A DNA stretch of 64,000 nt from Candidatus Pantoea gossypiicola (GTDB lineage Bacteria > Pseudomonadota > Gammaproteobacteria > Enterobacterales > Enterobacteriaceae). Positions 1-8,678 of this stretch are shown here, piece after piece. The notes under the pieces were generated by a model. It was not told the DNA's origin. It saw only the letters and a list, made by a program, of their open reading frames with translations, and searched no databases. The stretch is taken from contig NZ_VWVM01000003.1 of assembly GCF_008632075.1 (NCBI RefSeq), positions 248,001-312,000 of the forward strand, given 5' to 3'. Made by a program: the position numbers and the translations under genes. The stretch's first letter is position 1, and the number at the start of each line of letters is the position of its first letter.

Positions 1-909
1 AACCTGGCTGCGGCTGCGCCCGATTCACCACGCACCGAAGAGGCGCTGTCACGCTGTGGTCTGACCGTGCATATCAGCACCAAACTGAACCGTAGTCATC
101 TGGTGCCGGGTCATGAAGGGCTGATTCTGCCCACGCTGGGTCGCACCGAGCGCGATCTGCAGGCAACCGGTAATCAGTTTATTACCGTAGAAGACTCTTT
201 CAGCATGGTCCACGCCTCTGAAGGTATCGGTATTCCGCTGGCGGAAACACAGCGTTCAGAGACTTCGATTGTTGCGGGTATCGCCCAGGCAGTGCTGGGT
301 GATGCGAAAGTGAAATGGCGCGAGCTGGCGGGTGATTACAACCTGATCCGTGAGCACATTGCCGCGACGATTCCGGGTTTTGCCGACTTCAACGCCAAAT
401 GCGATATCCCGGGTGGGTTCTATCTGGGCAATGCAGCAGCGGAATTGCGCTTTAATACGCCAAGCCAGAAAGCGGAGTTCAACGCCTCGGCGCTGCCGAC
501 CTCGCTGTTCCCGACGCTGGATCAGGACGTGCCGTTCACGCTGCAGACGCTGCGTTCCCATGACCAGTACAACACCACTATTTACGGCCTTGATGATCGT
601 TACCGTGGCGTGTTTGGCCAGCGTGAAGTGGTGTTCATCAACCCGGACGATATGGCAGACCTGGGCTTCACCGAAGGCCAGAATGTTGATATCGAGACGC
701 TGTGGAATGATGGCATCACCCGTCGCGTCAGCGGCTTCAAACTGGTTCCCTACAATATTCCGCGCGGTAACCTGGCGGCATATTACCCGGAAACCAACCC
801 GCTGGTGCCGCTGAACAGCTTTGGCGATGACAGCGGCACACCGACCTCTAAATCGGTGCCGGTAAAGCTGGAACTCTCTGAGTCACTGGCCGATCAGCGC
901 ATCGCCTGA
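1..909 (+). CDS. FdhF/YdeP-family molybdopterin oxidoreductase, C-terminal part
   Basis: This is the last 302 codons of a gene that begins before the window; the reading frame is open from base 1, so the GTG at 67 is not its start. The visible part holds the end of the catalytic domain and the C-terminal molybdopterin-dinucleotide-binding domain (about the last 130 residues, including QYNTTIYGLDDRYRGVFGQR and the NIPRGNLAAYYPETNPLVPL stretch) typical of formate dehydrogenase H-like proteins of the YdeP branch. The substrate of that branch is not firmly known; E. coli YdeP is linked to acid resistance. It ends at TGA 907-909, followed by a good intrinsic terminator, so it is transcribed separately from rnb. 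Family assignment is solid; the exact orthologue is inferred because the N-terminal Fe-S/Mo ligand region is not in view. Confidence 0.85.
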   Translation, partial: NLAAAAPDSPRTEEALSRCGLTVHISTKLNRSHLVPGHEGLILPTLGRTERDLQATGNQFITVEDSFSMVHASEGIGIPLAETQRSETSIVAGIAQAVLGDAKVKWRELAGDYNLIREHIAATIPGFADFNAKCDIPGGFYLGNAAAELRFNTPSQKAEFNASALPTSLFPTLDQDVPFTLQTLRSHDQYNTTIYGLDDRYRGVFGQREVVFINPDDMADLGFTEGQNVDIETLWNDGITRRVSGFKLVPYNIPRGNLAAYYPETNPLVPLNSFGDDSGTPTSKSVPVKLELSESLADQRIA

Positions 910-930
910 TAGCGCCTTCGCCACTCCCTG

Positions 931-954
931 AAAAGCCGGTTCGTCCGGCTTTTT
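931..954 (+). terminator. Intrinsic terminator after the ydeP-like gene
   Basis: AAAAGCCGG, loop TTCG, then TCCGGC and a run of five T: a short GC stem with a U-tract directly after the stop codon at 909 and before rnb. Confidence 0.8.
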
Positions 955-1021
955 GCCTTGCCGCGCGGCGTCGATTCGCGTAAAACTGTCAGCCGCAATC
1001 AGCCAACGAAACGTAAAAATT

Positions 1022-2956
1022 ATGTTCCAGGATAACCCGCTGCTCGCGCAGCTGAAAGAGAAGCTCCATTCGCAAACGCCTCGTGCTGAAGGCGTCGTTA
1101 AAGGCACCGAAAAAGGCTTCGGCTTTCTGGAAGTCGATGCGCAAAAAAGTTACTTCATTCCGCCACCGCAGATGAAGAAAGTAATGCATGGCGATCGTAT
1201 CACCGCCGTGATCCACAGCGATAAAGATCGCGAAAGCGCTGAGCCGGAAACCCTGATTGAACCGTTCCTGAGCCGCTTTGTTGGCCGGGTCCAGAAGAAA
1301 GACGATCGCCTGTCGATTGTGCCGGATCATCCCCTGCTGAAAGATGCAATCCAGTGTCGCCCTGCACGCGATGTCAGCCATGCATTTGAAAATGGCGACT
1401 GGGCCGTGGCGGAAATGCGTCGCCATCCACTCAAGGGCGATCGCGGTTTTTATGCCGAACTTACCGATTTTATTGTCAAAGCTGATGATCACCTGGCACC
1501 GTGGTGGGTGACACTGTCGCGTCATAACCTTGAACGTGAAGCGCCTGACGTCAGCTTTGGCGAGATGCTGGATGAAAATCTGACGCGTGAAGATCTGACC
1601 GCGCTGGATTTCGTCACCATTGACAGCGCCAGTACCCAGGATATGGATGATGCGCTCTATGTGGAAGCGCAGGATGATGGCACGCTGCGTCTGACCATCG
1701 CTATCGCCGATCCGACTGCCTATGTGGCGGAAGGCAGTCAACTCGATAAGCTGGCGGCAGAGCGTGCGTTCACCAACTATCTGCCAGGCTTCAACATCCC
1801 GATGCTGCCGCGCGAACTCTCGGATGATGTCTGCTCGCTGCGTCCGAATGTGCGTCGTCCGGCGCTGGCCTGCCGCGTCACGGTGGCCGCCGATGGCACC
1901 TTAAGTGATGATGTGGCGTTTTTTGCGGCCTGGATTGAGTCCAAAGCCAAGCTGGCCTACGACGACGTCTCGGACTGGCTGGAAAACAGCGGCACCTGGC
2001 AGCCGGAGAGTGATGCGATTGCAGAACAGATTCGTCTGCTGCACCGTCTCTGCCTGGCGCGCAGCGAATGGCGTCAGACCCACGCGCTGGTGTTTAAAGA
2101 TCGCCCGGACTACCGCTTCCTGCTGGGTGAAAAAGGCGAAGTGCTGGAGATCGTGGCTGAACCTCGCCGCATCGCTAACCGCATCGTTGAAGAGTCCATG
2201 ATTCTGGCGAACGTCTGCGCGGCGAAAGTGCTGCGTGACCGTCTTGGTTTCGGCATTTATAACGTCCATGCCGGTTTCGATGCGACCAATGCTGAGCAGG
2301 CCGCCGCCGTGCTGGCCAATCACGGTATTACCGTGGATGCACAGGCGATCACCACGCTGGACGGTTTCCGCATGCTGCGTCGTGAGCTTGATGCCCAGCC
2401 AACCCAGTTCCTCGACAGCCGCATCCGTCGTTTCCAGACCTTCGCGGAGATCAGCACCGAGCCTGGCCCCCACTTTGGCCTGGGTCTGGAGGCATATGCT
2501 ACCTGGACCTCACCGATTCGTAAGTTCGGCGACATGATCAACCATCGTCTGCTGAAGGCGATTATTCGCGGTGAGCAGATTGCCCGCCCGGATGATGCCG
2601 TAACGGTGACGATGAGTGAACGCCGCCGCCTGAACCGGATGGCGGAACGTGATGTTGGCGACTGGCTCTACGCCCGTTATCTGGCCCCGTTTGCGGGCAC
2701 TGACCGTCGCTTCAGCGCTGAGATTATCGATGTGTCGCGTGGCGGTATGCGCGTTCGCCTGGTCGAGTTTGGTGCCGTCGCCTTTATCCCGGCCCCGTTC
2801 ATTCATGCAGTGCGTGATGAGCTGCTCTTAAGCCAGGAAAATGGCAGCGTACAGATCAAAGGTGAACTGGTTTACCGCGTGACTGACGTGATTGATGTGA
2901 CCATCGCCGAAGTCCGTATGGAAACCCGCAGCGTTGTGGCTCGTCCTGCCGTCTGA
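1022..2956 (+). CDS. rnb: Exoribonuclease II
   Basis: RNase II, a processive 3'-to-5' hydrolytic exoribonuclease that degrades unstructured RNA in the cytoplasm. The product is 644 aa, the same length as E. coli RNase II, and starts [12 protein letters not shown]. An in-frame upstream ATG at 953 would add 23 residues, but that stretch overlaps the preceding terminator and is not part of the family. Order of domains: two cold-shock RNA-binding domains (about residues 1-180), RNB catalytic domain (about 190-520) with the [13 protein letters not shown] segment carrying the metal-binding aspartates, and a C-terminal S1 domain (about 555-640). It is a single gene; the long hairpin at 2983-3008 follows it. 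Confidence 0.97.
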   Translation: MFQDNPLLAQLKEKLHSQTPRAEGVVKGTEKGFGFLEVDAQKSYFIPPPQMKKVMHGDRITAVIHSDKDRESAEPETLIEPFLSRFVGRVQKKDDRLSIVPDHPLLKDAIQCRPARDVSHAFENGDWAVAEMRRHPLKGDRGFYAELTDFIVKADDHLAPWWVTLSRHNLEREAPDVSFGEMLDENLTREDLTALDFVTIDSASTQDMDDALYVEAQDDGTLRLTIAIADPTAYVAEGSQLDKLAAERAFTNYLPGFNIPMLPRELSDDVCSLRPNVRRPALACRVTVAADGTLSDDVAFFAAWIESKAKLAYDDVSDWLENSGTWQPESDAIAEQIRLLHRLCLARSEWRQTHALVFKDRPDYRFLLGEKGEVLEIVAEPRRIANRIVEESMILANVCAAKVLRDRLGFGIYNVHAGFDATNAEQAAAVLANHGITVDAQAITTLDGFRMLRRELDAQPTQFLDSRIRRFQTFAEISTEPGPHFGLGLEAYATWTSPIRKFGDMINHRLLKAIIRGEQIARPDDAVTVTMSERRRLNRMAERDVGDWLYARYLAPFAGTDRRFSAEIIDVSRGGMRVRLVEFGAVAFIPAPFIHAVRDELLLSQENGSVQIKGELVYRVTDVIDVTIAEVRMETRSVVARPAV

Positions 2957-2982
2957 ACACAGCGTGATTAAGCTTTAAATCT

Positions 2983-3016
2983 GGCGGGATAACTTCGGTT
3001 ATCCCGCCTGTTCCTG
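2983..3016 (+). terminator. Hairpin after rnb
   Basis: GGCGGGATAAC, TTCG tetraloop, GTTATCCCGCC: a perfect 11-bp stem closed by a stable UUCG loop. The following bases are only moderately T-rich, so it may act as an mRNA-stabilising 3' hairpin as much as a terminator. Confidence 0.65.
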
Positions 3017-3156
3017 CCTATTCTCGTTACGAAAACGTTAAATTTGTACCCCGCTTCACACTTCTCCACTGATTAACTTTCACTTACATTCCATTACATT
3101 AAGTTTAACTCGTTGTTTTCGATCGCTTTCCTCTCGGTCCCTACAAGGAGTTAGTC

Positions 3157-5226
3157 ATGAAAAACGTCAAAACCAGCGTCATCTGGTTAGTGGTGGCGTT
3201 AATCGGCGCGGGCGCTTTCGCCATGCTGGCCCTCAGCCGCGGCGAACACGTCAACGCAGTCTGGCTGGTGATAGCCGCTGTCGCCTGTTACAGCATCGCG
3301 TATCGCTTCTACAGCCTGTTTATCGCCCGCAATATCTTCGAACTGGACGATCGCCGAATGACCCCCGCCGAGCGGCTGAGCGACGGACTCGATTATGTCC
3401 CGACCAATAAATGGGTGCTGTTTGGTCATCACTTCGCGGCTATTGCCGGTGCCGGTCCGCTGGTTGGCCCGATTCTGGCAGCGCAGATGGGCTTTCTGCC
3501 GGGGACCATCTGGATTCTGGTTGGTGTCATGCTGGCGGGCGCGGTACAGGATTTCCTGATCCTGTTTATCTCAACCCGCCGTGATGGCCGCTCGCTGGGC
3601 GAGATGGCGCGACAGGAGCTGGGGGCGTTTGCCGGTGTGGTGACAATGCTTGGCGCGCTGGGCGTGATGATCATTATCCTGTCGGCGCTGGCGCTGGTTG
3701 TCGTAAAGGCGCTGGCAAACAGTCCATGGGGCCTGTTTACCATTGCAGCCACCATTCCCATTGCGCTGTTTATGGGCGTTTACATGCGCTTTATCCGCCC
3801 CGGTAAAATCGCCGAAGTGTCACTGATTGGCTTTGTGCTGATGATGGCGGCAATTATTTATGGCGGCGACGTGGCACAGCATCCTTACTGGGGCCCCTTC
3901 TTTACCCTGAAAGGCACCTCGCTGACCTGGGTACTGGTGATTTACGGCTTTATTGCTTCGGTACTGCCGGTCTGGCTGCTGCTGGCACCCCGCGACTACC
4001 TTTCGACCTTTCTTAAAATCGGCGTGATTGTCGGGCTGGCGGTGGGCATTGTCTTTGCGATGCCTGAGATGAAAATGCCCGCGGTGACCAAATTTATCGA
4101 CGGCACCGGCCCGGTCTTCTCCGGCGCGATGTTCCCGTTCCTGTTTATCACCATTGCCTGCGGCGCGATCTCCGGCTTCCATGCACTGGTCTCCAGCGGC
4201 ACCACGCCGAAGCTGGTAGAGCGGGAAAGTCATATCCGCTTTATTGGCTATGGTGCAATGCTAATGGAGTCCTTTGTGGCGATCATGGCGCTGATTTGTG
4301 CCTCGGTGCTGGATCCTGGCGTCTACTTTGCCATGAACTCACCCGCTGCATTGATTGGCACCACCGTTGAAAGCGCTTCGCAGGTGATCAATGGCTGGGG
4401 CTTTGTCGTGACGCCCGAAATGCTGAGCGGTATTGCCCGTGATGTGGGAGAAGGCTCGATTCTCTCCCGCGCAGGCGGTGCGCCCACTTTCGCGGTCGGC
4501 ATGGCCCACATCATTACTGAGATCTTTAACAGCCGGGCGATGATGGCGTTCTGGTATCACTTCGCCATTCTGTTCGAAGCGCTGTTCATCCTGACCGCGG
4601 TGGATGCGGGTACCCGCGCCTGCCGTTTTATGGTGCAGGATCTGGTGGGAACTGTGGTGCCTTCTCTGGCGAACAACCGATCCTGGCTGGGGAACATGGC
4701 GGGCACCACCGTCGCGGTCGCGGGCTGGGGCTTCTTTGTCTACCAGGGCGTGGTCGATCCACTGGGCGGCATTAACACCCTGTGGCCACTGTTCGGTATC
4801 GGCAACCAGATGCTGGCGTCGATGGCGCTGATTCTTGGCACCGTGGTGCTGTTCAAAATGAAAAAGCAGCGCTACGCCTGGGTGACGATTCTGCCTACCG
4901 TCTGGCTGTTTATCACTTCAATGACGGCGGGCTGGCAGAAAATTTTCCACGAAAAGCCCTCCATTGGCTTCCTGGCCCAGGCGAATAAGTTCCGCAAAGG
5001 GCTGGATGAAGGCGTGATCATTGCACCGGCAAAAAGCGTGGCGGATATGCAGACCATCGTGTTCAGCAATCAGATTAATGCGGCGCTGTGCGCTTTCTTT
5101 ATGCTGGTGGCAGTCACGATGCTGGTCGCCGCGTTCTTTGTGATTCGTCGCGCGCTGAACAGTGCGGTGCCGACCACCAGCGAGACGTCTGTGACACTGC
5201 GTAACAAGGCGGTGCGTCATGTCTGA
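3157..5226 (+). CDS. cstA: CstA-family carbon starvation / peptide-pyruvate transporter
   Basis: Inner-membrane transporter of the CstA/BtsT family, 689 aa with many hydrophobic helices. E. coli members are CstA (701 aa, peptide/pyruvate uptake under carbon starvation) and BtsT/YjiY (716 aa, pyruvate:H+ symport). Family hallmarks seen: FGHHFAAIAGAGPLVGP near residue 90, AGAVQDFLILFISTRRDGRS near 130, LPVWLLLAPRDYLSTFLKIG near 275, FPFLFITIACGAISGFHALV near 325 and DAGTRACRFMVQDL near 490. The ATG at 3157 follows AAGGAGTTAGTC, a strong ribosome binding site. The next gene overlaps its stop by 8 bp, the same arrangement as cstA-ybdD and btsT-yjiX, which implies translational coupling. In E. coli no such pair lies beside rnb, so this is an accessory insertion relative to that map. 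Whether it is the CstA or BtsT orthologue cannot be settled by eye. Confidence 0.92.
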   Translation: MKNVKTSVIWLVVALIGAGAFAMLALSRGEHVNAVWLVIAAVACYSIAYRFYSLFIARNIFELDDRRMTPAERLSDGLDYVPTNKWVLFGHHFAAIAGAGPLVGPILAAQMGFLPGTIWILVGVMLAGAVQDFLILFISTRRDGRSLGEMARQELGAFAGVVTMLGALGVMIIILSALALVVVKALANSPWGLFTIAATIPIALFMGVYMRFIRPGKIAEVSLIGFVLMMAAIIYGGDVAQHPYWGPFFTLKGTSLTWVLVIYGFIASVLPVWLLLAPRDYLSTFLKIGVIVGLAVGIVFAMPEMKMPAVTKFIDGTGPVFSGAMFPFLFITIACGAISGFHALVSSGTTPKLVERESHIRFIGYGAMLMESFVAIMALICASVLDPGVYFAMNSPAALIGTTVESASQVINGWGFVVTPEMLSGIARDVGEGSILSRAGGAPTFAVGMAHIITEIFNSRAMMAFWYHFAILFEALFILTAVDAGTRACRFMVQDLVGTVVPSLANNRSWLGNMAGTTVAVAGWGFFVYQGVVDPLGGINTLWPLFGIGNQMLASMALILGTVVLFKMKKQRYAWVTILPTVWLFITSMTAGWQKIFHEKPSIGFLAQANKFRKGLDEGVIIAPAKSVADMQTIVFSNQINAALCAFFMLVAVTMLVAAFFVIRRALNSAVPTTSETSVTLRNKAVRHV

Positions 5227-5509
5227 TGCTATTCATCAGGGCCATCGTCCACAGGGTGAGTGGCAGATTATCCGTTGCCATCTGACCGCTTCGCCGATGC
5301 CGCAGGCATTCAGCTGGCGGAGATTGTGGCGCGGCCTGCAACAGTGCTTCCGCTTAATGGTCGGGGTCCAGGATTATCAAAAATATCTGCAGCATATGCG
5401 TCTTCATCATCCTGAGCAGCCGCCGATGAATGAGCGCGATTTCCACCGCTACTGCCTGGATGCCCGCTTTCCCAGCCAGGCGGGAAAACTGGGTAAATGT
5501 CCCTGCTGA
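5219..5509 (+). CDS. YbdD/YjiX-family small protein (CstA partner)
   Basis: Small cytosolic protein always found after CstA/BtsT transporters. The conserved part is the C-terminal two thirds: LMVGVQDYQKYLQHMRLHHP, then a Y/F-rich segment and a Cys-containing end (LGKCPC). E. coli YbdD and YjiX are about 65-67 aa; this frame gives 96 aa. I chose the ATG at 5219 because AAGGCGGTG precedes it and it overlaps the cstA stop; an internal ATG at 5297 would give a normal-length 70-aa protein but has no visible ribosome binding site. Function is unknown beyond association with the transporter. It is followed immediately by a terminator. Confidence 0.8.
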   Translation: MSDAIHQGHRPQGEWQIIRCHLTASPMPQAFSWRRLWRGLQQCFRLMVGVQDYQKYLQHMRLHHPEQPPMNERDFHRYCLDARFPSQAGKLGKCPC

Positions 5510-5519
5510 CCGCACGCTA

Positions 5520-5547
5520 CAGCCCCGCTTTGCCGGGGCTTTTTTGT
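5520..5547 (+). terminator. Terminator of the cstA-ybdD operon
   Basis: AGCCCCG, CTTTG, CGGGGCT-type stem followed by six T residues, 10 bases after the stop codon. Confidence 0.85.
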
Positions 5548-5668
5548 GCCATTCTTATCTGGATGGGAAAATATATTTGGTTTGCATCTTGTGCTGGCGT
5601 CAGATGATGAATACTGTTGCTAAAATAATGAGATAACGCCTGCAGAGCACTTCCCGGAGGAAGTTTCC

Positions 5669-7654
5669 ATGACCGATGAACACGGGCAAACGTTGTTGTA
5701 CACTCTTTTTGGTACAACCAGCCCTCATTGGCGTCTGACCGCGGACAGCGATGCATTGCATTTTGCCGAAGATGAGTCATCACAAACCAATATCGCCCTG
5801 CCGCTAACTCCCGGCCAGGCCGCAATGATCCGCGCGATGCCGGTCATCACCTCAAGCATTAATCTGACTATGACCCTTCAGGGCATTGACGTGCCAATGC
5901 ATTTTGTCGGACGCAAAGTGAACCAGGCTTCATGGGCTGGCACCGCCTCTGCCTGGGGTGATACGTCTGCGGTTGCCCGGGATTTAACCCTGGGACTGTC
6001 ATTCGCTGAACAGGTGGTTTCTGAAGCTAATTCGGTGATTGTGATCCTCGATCAGCGGGGCAATATCCAGCGTTTTAACCGCCTTAGTGAAGAATATACC
6101 GGCCTGAATGAGCACGAGGTTATTGGCCGTAACGTCTTTCAGCTTTTTATGACCAAACAGGAAGCCTCACAGTCACGACGCAACATTGCGGGCTTCTTCC
6201 GTGACGGTAACTCTTATGAGGTTGAGCGCTGGGTCAAAACCAAAAAAGGTCAGCGACTGTTTCTGTTTCGTAATAAGTTTGTTCACAGCGGCAGTGGCAA
6301 AAATGAAATTTTCCTCATCTGTTCTGGCACAGACATCACCGAGGAGCGACGCGCTCAGGAACGTCTGCGGGTGCTGGCAAACACCGATACAGTGACCGGT
6401 TTACCCAATCGCAACGCCATTCATCAACAGATTAGCCTGGCGCTGGAGCGATCCGAGGGTGATGAGACCGGCGTGGTTTATCTCGACCTCGATAATTTTA
6501 AAAAGGTGAACGACGCCTACGGTCATATGTTCGGCGATCAGTTACTGCAGGCCGTATCACTGGCCATCCTCAGCTGTCTGGGTAAAGATCAGACTCTGGG
6601 CCGTCTGGGTGGCGACGAATTTGTGGTGCTGGCTGAGCACACCAGCCAGGCGGCACTGGAAGCGATGTCTTCCCGTATTCTTGAGCGGCTGCGTCAGCCG
6701 TTCCGTATCGGGCTGATAGAAGTTTACAGCGGCTGTTCTATTGGCATCGCTTTCGCGCCGCTGCATGGCGACGATCGCGAGAGCCTGATTCGCAACGCAG
6801 ACACCGCGATGTATCACGCCAAAGAGAACGGGCGCGGCAAGTTCTGCGTGTTTGCGGCTGAGATGAACCAACGGGTCTTTGAGTATCTGTGGCTGGATAC
6901 TAACCTGCGCAAGGCGCTGGAACTGGATCATCTGCTGGTACACTACCAGCCAAAAATCGACAGCGATGGCCAGGTCCGCAGTGCTGAAGCCCTGGTGCGC
7001 TGGAACTCGCCAGAACGTGGTCTGGTCTCGCCTGCTGACTTTATTCCCTATGCTGAAGAGTCAGGGCTGATTGTGCCGCTGGGACGCTGGGTCATGCTCA
7101 ACGTGCTGAAGCAGATTATCGCCTGGCGTGAGCAGGGCATGTTTCTGCGCGTCGCCGTCAACGTTTCTGCCCGTCAGTTGATTGATCAGAGCATCTACAC
7201 TGACCTGAAACAGGCGCTGCATGAGGCTAATATCACCGACTGCCCCATCGATATTGAGCTGACCGAAAGCTGCCTGATTGAGAATGAAACGGAAGCGCTG
7301 AAGCTGATGAAGCAGTTTCAGGAACTGGGCGCACAGGTGCACCTGGATGACTTTGGCACCGGTTACTCCTCGCTTTCTCAGCTGGCACGCGTGCCAATCA
7401 ATGCCATCAAACTCGACCAGAGCTTTATCCGCGATATTAACAAGCAGCCGGTTTCACAATCGCTGGTGCGTGCTATCGTCGCCGTCGCCAAGGCGCTCGA
7501 TTTGCAGGTGATCGCTGAGGGTATTGAGACCCCGGATGAAGAGAAGTTTGTTCTCAAAAGTGGTGTCGATGGGCGTCAGGGTTACTATTACGCAAAACCA
7601 ATGCCCGCGGAACAATTTGGGCATTGGCTGGCTAAGCATCCTGCCCGCGTTTAA
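5669..7654 (+). CDS. rpfR: c-di-GMP phosphodiesterase / DSF receptor, PAS-GGDEF-EAL (RpfR/PdeR)
   Basis: Cytoplasmic cyclic-di-GMP enzyme of 661 aa, the length of E. coli PdeR (Gmr/YciR). Domains: an N-terminal region of about 100 residues that in RpfR orthologues contacts RpfF, a PAS domain about 112-230 (fatty-acid signal sensor in RpfR proteins), GGDEF domain about 236-400 with intact GGDEF at 314-318, and EAL domain about 410-655 with intact EAL at 440-442 and the DDFGTGYSS loop. Both catalytic motifs look complete. In Burkholderia and Cronobacter RpfR, binding of the cis-2-unsaturated fatty acid BDSF stimulates c-di-GMP degradation. Here the gene is convergent with rpfF, 12 bp away, which favours the RpfR role over a lone PdeR. 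ATG 5669 follows CCCGGAGGAAG. In E. coli the orthologue controls csgD and biofilm formation. Enzymatic balance is inferred. Confidence 0.93.
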   Translation: MTDEHGQTLLYTLFGTTSPHWRLTADSDALHFAEDESSQTNIALPLTPGQAAMIRAMPVITSSINLTMTLQGIDVPMHFVGRKVNQASWAGTASAWGDTSAVARDLTLGLSFAEQVVSEANSVIVILDQRGNIQRFNRLSEEYTGLNEHEVIGRNVFQLFMTKQEASQSRRNIAGFFRDGNSYEVERWVKTKKGQRLFLFRNKFVHSGSGKNEIFLICSGTDITEERRAQERLRVLANTDTVTGLPNRNAIHQQISLALERSEGDETGVVYLDLDNFKKVNDAYGHMFGDQLLQAVSLAILSCLGKDQTLGRLGGDEFVVLAEHTSQAALEAMSSRILERLRQPFRIGLIEVYSGCSIGIAFAPLHGDDRESLIRNADTAMYHAKENGRGKFCVFAAEMNQRVFEYLWLDTNLRKALELDHLLVHYQPKIDSDGQVRSAEALVRWNSPERGLVSPADFIPYAEESGLIVPLGRWVMLNVLKQIIAWREQGMFLRVAVNVSARQLIDQSIYTDLKQALHEANITDCPIDIELTESCLIENETEALKLMKQFQELGAQVHLDDFGTGYSSLSQLARVPINAIKLDQSFIRDINKQPVSQSLVRAIVAVAKALDLQVIAEGIETPDEEKFVLKSGVDGRQGYYYAKPMPAEQFGHWLAKHPARV

Positions 7655-7666
7655 CGCTGGTTAAGA

Positions 7667-8533
7667 TTAACCCGCTTTACGCAGTGATGCGCTGTGGCGG
7701 TTTTGTAACTGTACCAGGCGTTCCATGTAAGCAATGTCTTTGGGTTCGAGAGTGAAGGCATAATCAACCCAATCCTCAGTGATGTCCATCAGCTCAGCGC
7801 GTGACAGTTGCAGCACGCGCTGACGTGCTTTCAGCATCGCCCGTACGCCATTGAGTTTAGGCCGTAACGTATCGATAAAGGTGCGTGTGGCGCGGTAGCT
7901 GTCGCCAGGCTGGAAGACTTTATCCACCAGTCCGCGGGTCTCATACCACTCCGCACTATGGGACTCCCCTTCGCAGATTAACTCCTCTGCCAGCTTCATG
8001 CCGGAACGACGCGCCACCAGCGAATAGCCGCCCATGCCAGGAAACAGGTTAAAAGCGATTTCAGGGAAGCCCATCCGCGCGTTGTTCTGCGCCAGAATGA
8101 AGTGATGCGCCAGCGCCGCCTCAAATCCGCCACCCAGCGCACTGCCTTCAATCATCGCCAGCGTCACCGCGCCGGTATCGAAACCACGTGCTGCCGAATG
8201 GATACAATCCACACAGGCACGGGCATAGGCTCGTAGCGCCTCACGACGGTTATTGCGAATGCACTCGACGAAGAAGCGCAAATCGCCACCGGCGTTAAAC
8301 ATCTGCGGCACCAGTGAGCCGGTGACCCAGAAATCGATTGGCAGACCGGAGCGCTGAGCGGCATAGCTCAGGTTCATGATCTCCTCAATCAGTTCGTGGT
8401 TGAAGCTCGGACGGGGCTGAGCACGCAGCATCATCCACATGGTACGACGCCCTTCTTCGTAATAGGCGACTAACTGCGTGGTGTTGCCGACTTCGGTAAA
8501 TAATCTGCACGTTGCTTGGTTAATAACTGTCAT
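7667..8533 (-). CDS. rpfF: DSF-family fatty-acid signal synthase RpfF (crotonase fold)
   Basis: A 288-aa crotonase-superfamily protein that resembles Xanthomonas RpfF (289 aa) along its whole length. RpfF takes 3-hydroxyacyl-ACP, dehydrates it and cleaves the thioester to release a cis-2-unsaturated fatty acid (DSF/BDSF). Visible hallmarks: FNAGGDL oxyanion-hole segment at 79-85, GSALGGGFEAAL at 130-141 with Glu138, and MGFPEIAFNLFPGMGGYS at 154-171 with Glu158. These two glutamates match the catalytic pair 141/161 of Xanthomonas RpfF with a constant offset of three. A generic enoyl-CoA hydratase is less likely because of the RpfF-specific N terminus and the FPGMGGYS loop. The start ATG has AGAGGATGAGAC before it. 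Its neighbour is the receptor gene, tail to tail. Product chain length cannot be read from sequence. Confidence 0.9.
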   Translation of the reverse strand: MTVINQATCRLFTEVGNTTQLVAYYEEGRRTMWMMLRAQPRPSFNHELIEEIMNLSYAAQRSGLPIDFWVTGSLVPQMFNAGGDLRFFVECIRNNRREALRAYARACVDCIHSAARGFDTGAVTLAMIEGSALGGGFEAALAHHFILAQNNARMGFPEIAFNLFPGMGGYSLVARRSGMKLAEELICEGESHSAEWYETRGLVDKVFQPGDSYRATRTFIDTLRPKLNGVRAMLKARQRVLQLSRAELMDITEDWVDYAFTLEPKDIAYMERLVQLQNRHSASLRKAG

Positions 8534-8642
8534 TGTCTCATCCTCTGTTTATATTTTGATGCGTTAAATACGCCACATCAGCGTAATGCAGAGTGAGGCC
8601 AGACCAAATGAGAGATTGATTTACAACACAAAATCCAGAGTG

Positions 8643-8666
8643 ATCCCCGACTGGCGCGTCGGGGAT
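8643..8666 (-). terminator. Hairpin after kdgT
   Basis: ATCCCCGAC, TGGCGC, GTCGGGGAT: a perfect 9-bp inverted repeat just past the kdgT stop on the minus strand. No long U-tract, so termination efficiency is uncertain. Confidence 0.6.
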
Positions 8667-8678
8667 TGATTAGGCGGG

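Noticed and set aside
953-1021. N-terminal extension of RNase II from an upstream ATG
   Set aside because: The 23 added residues overlap the preceding terminator and do not occur in the family; the ATG at 1022 gives the exact 644-aa length.
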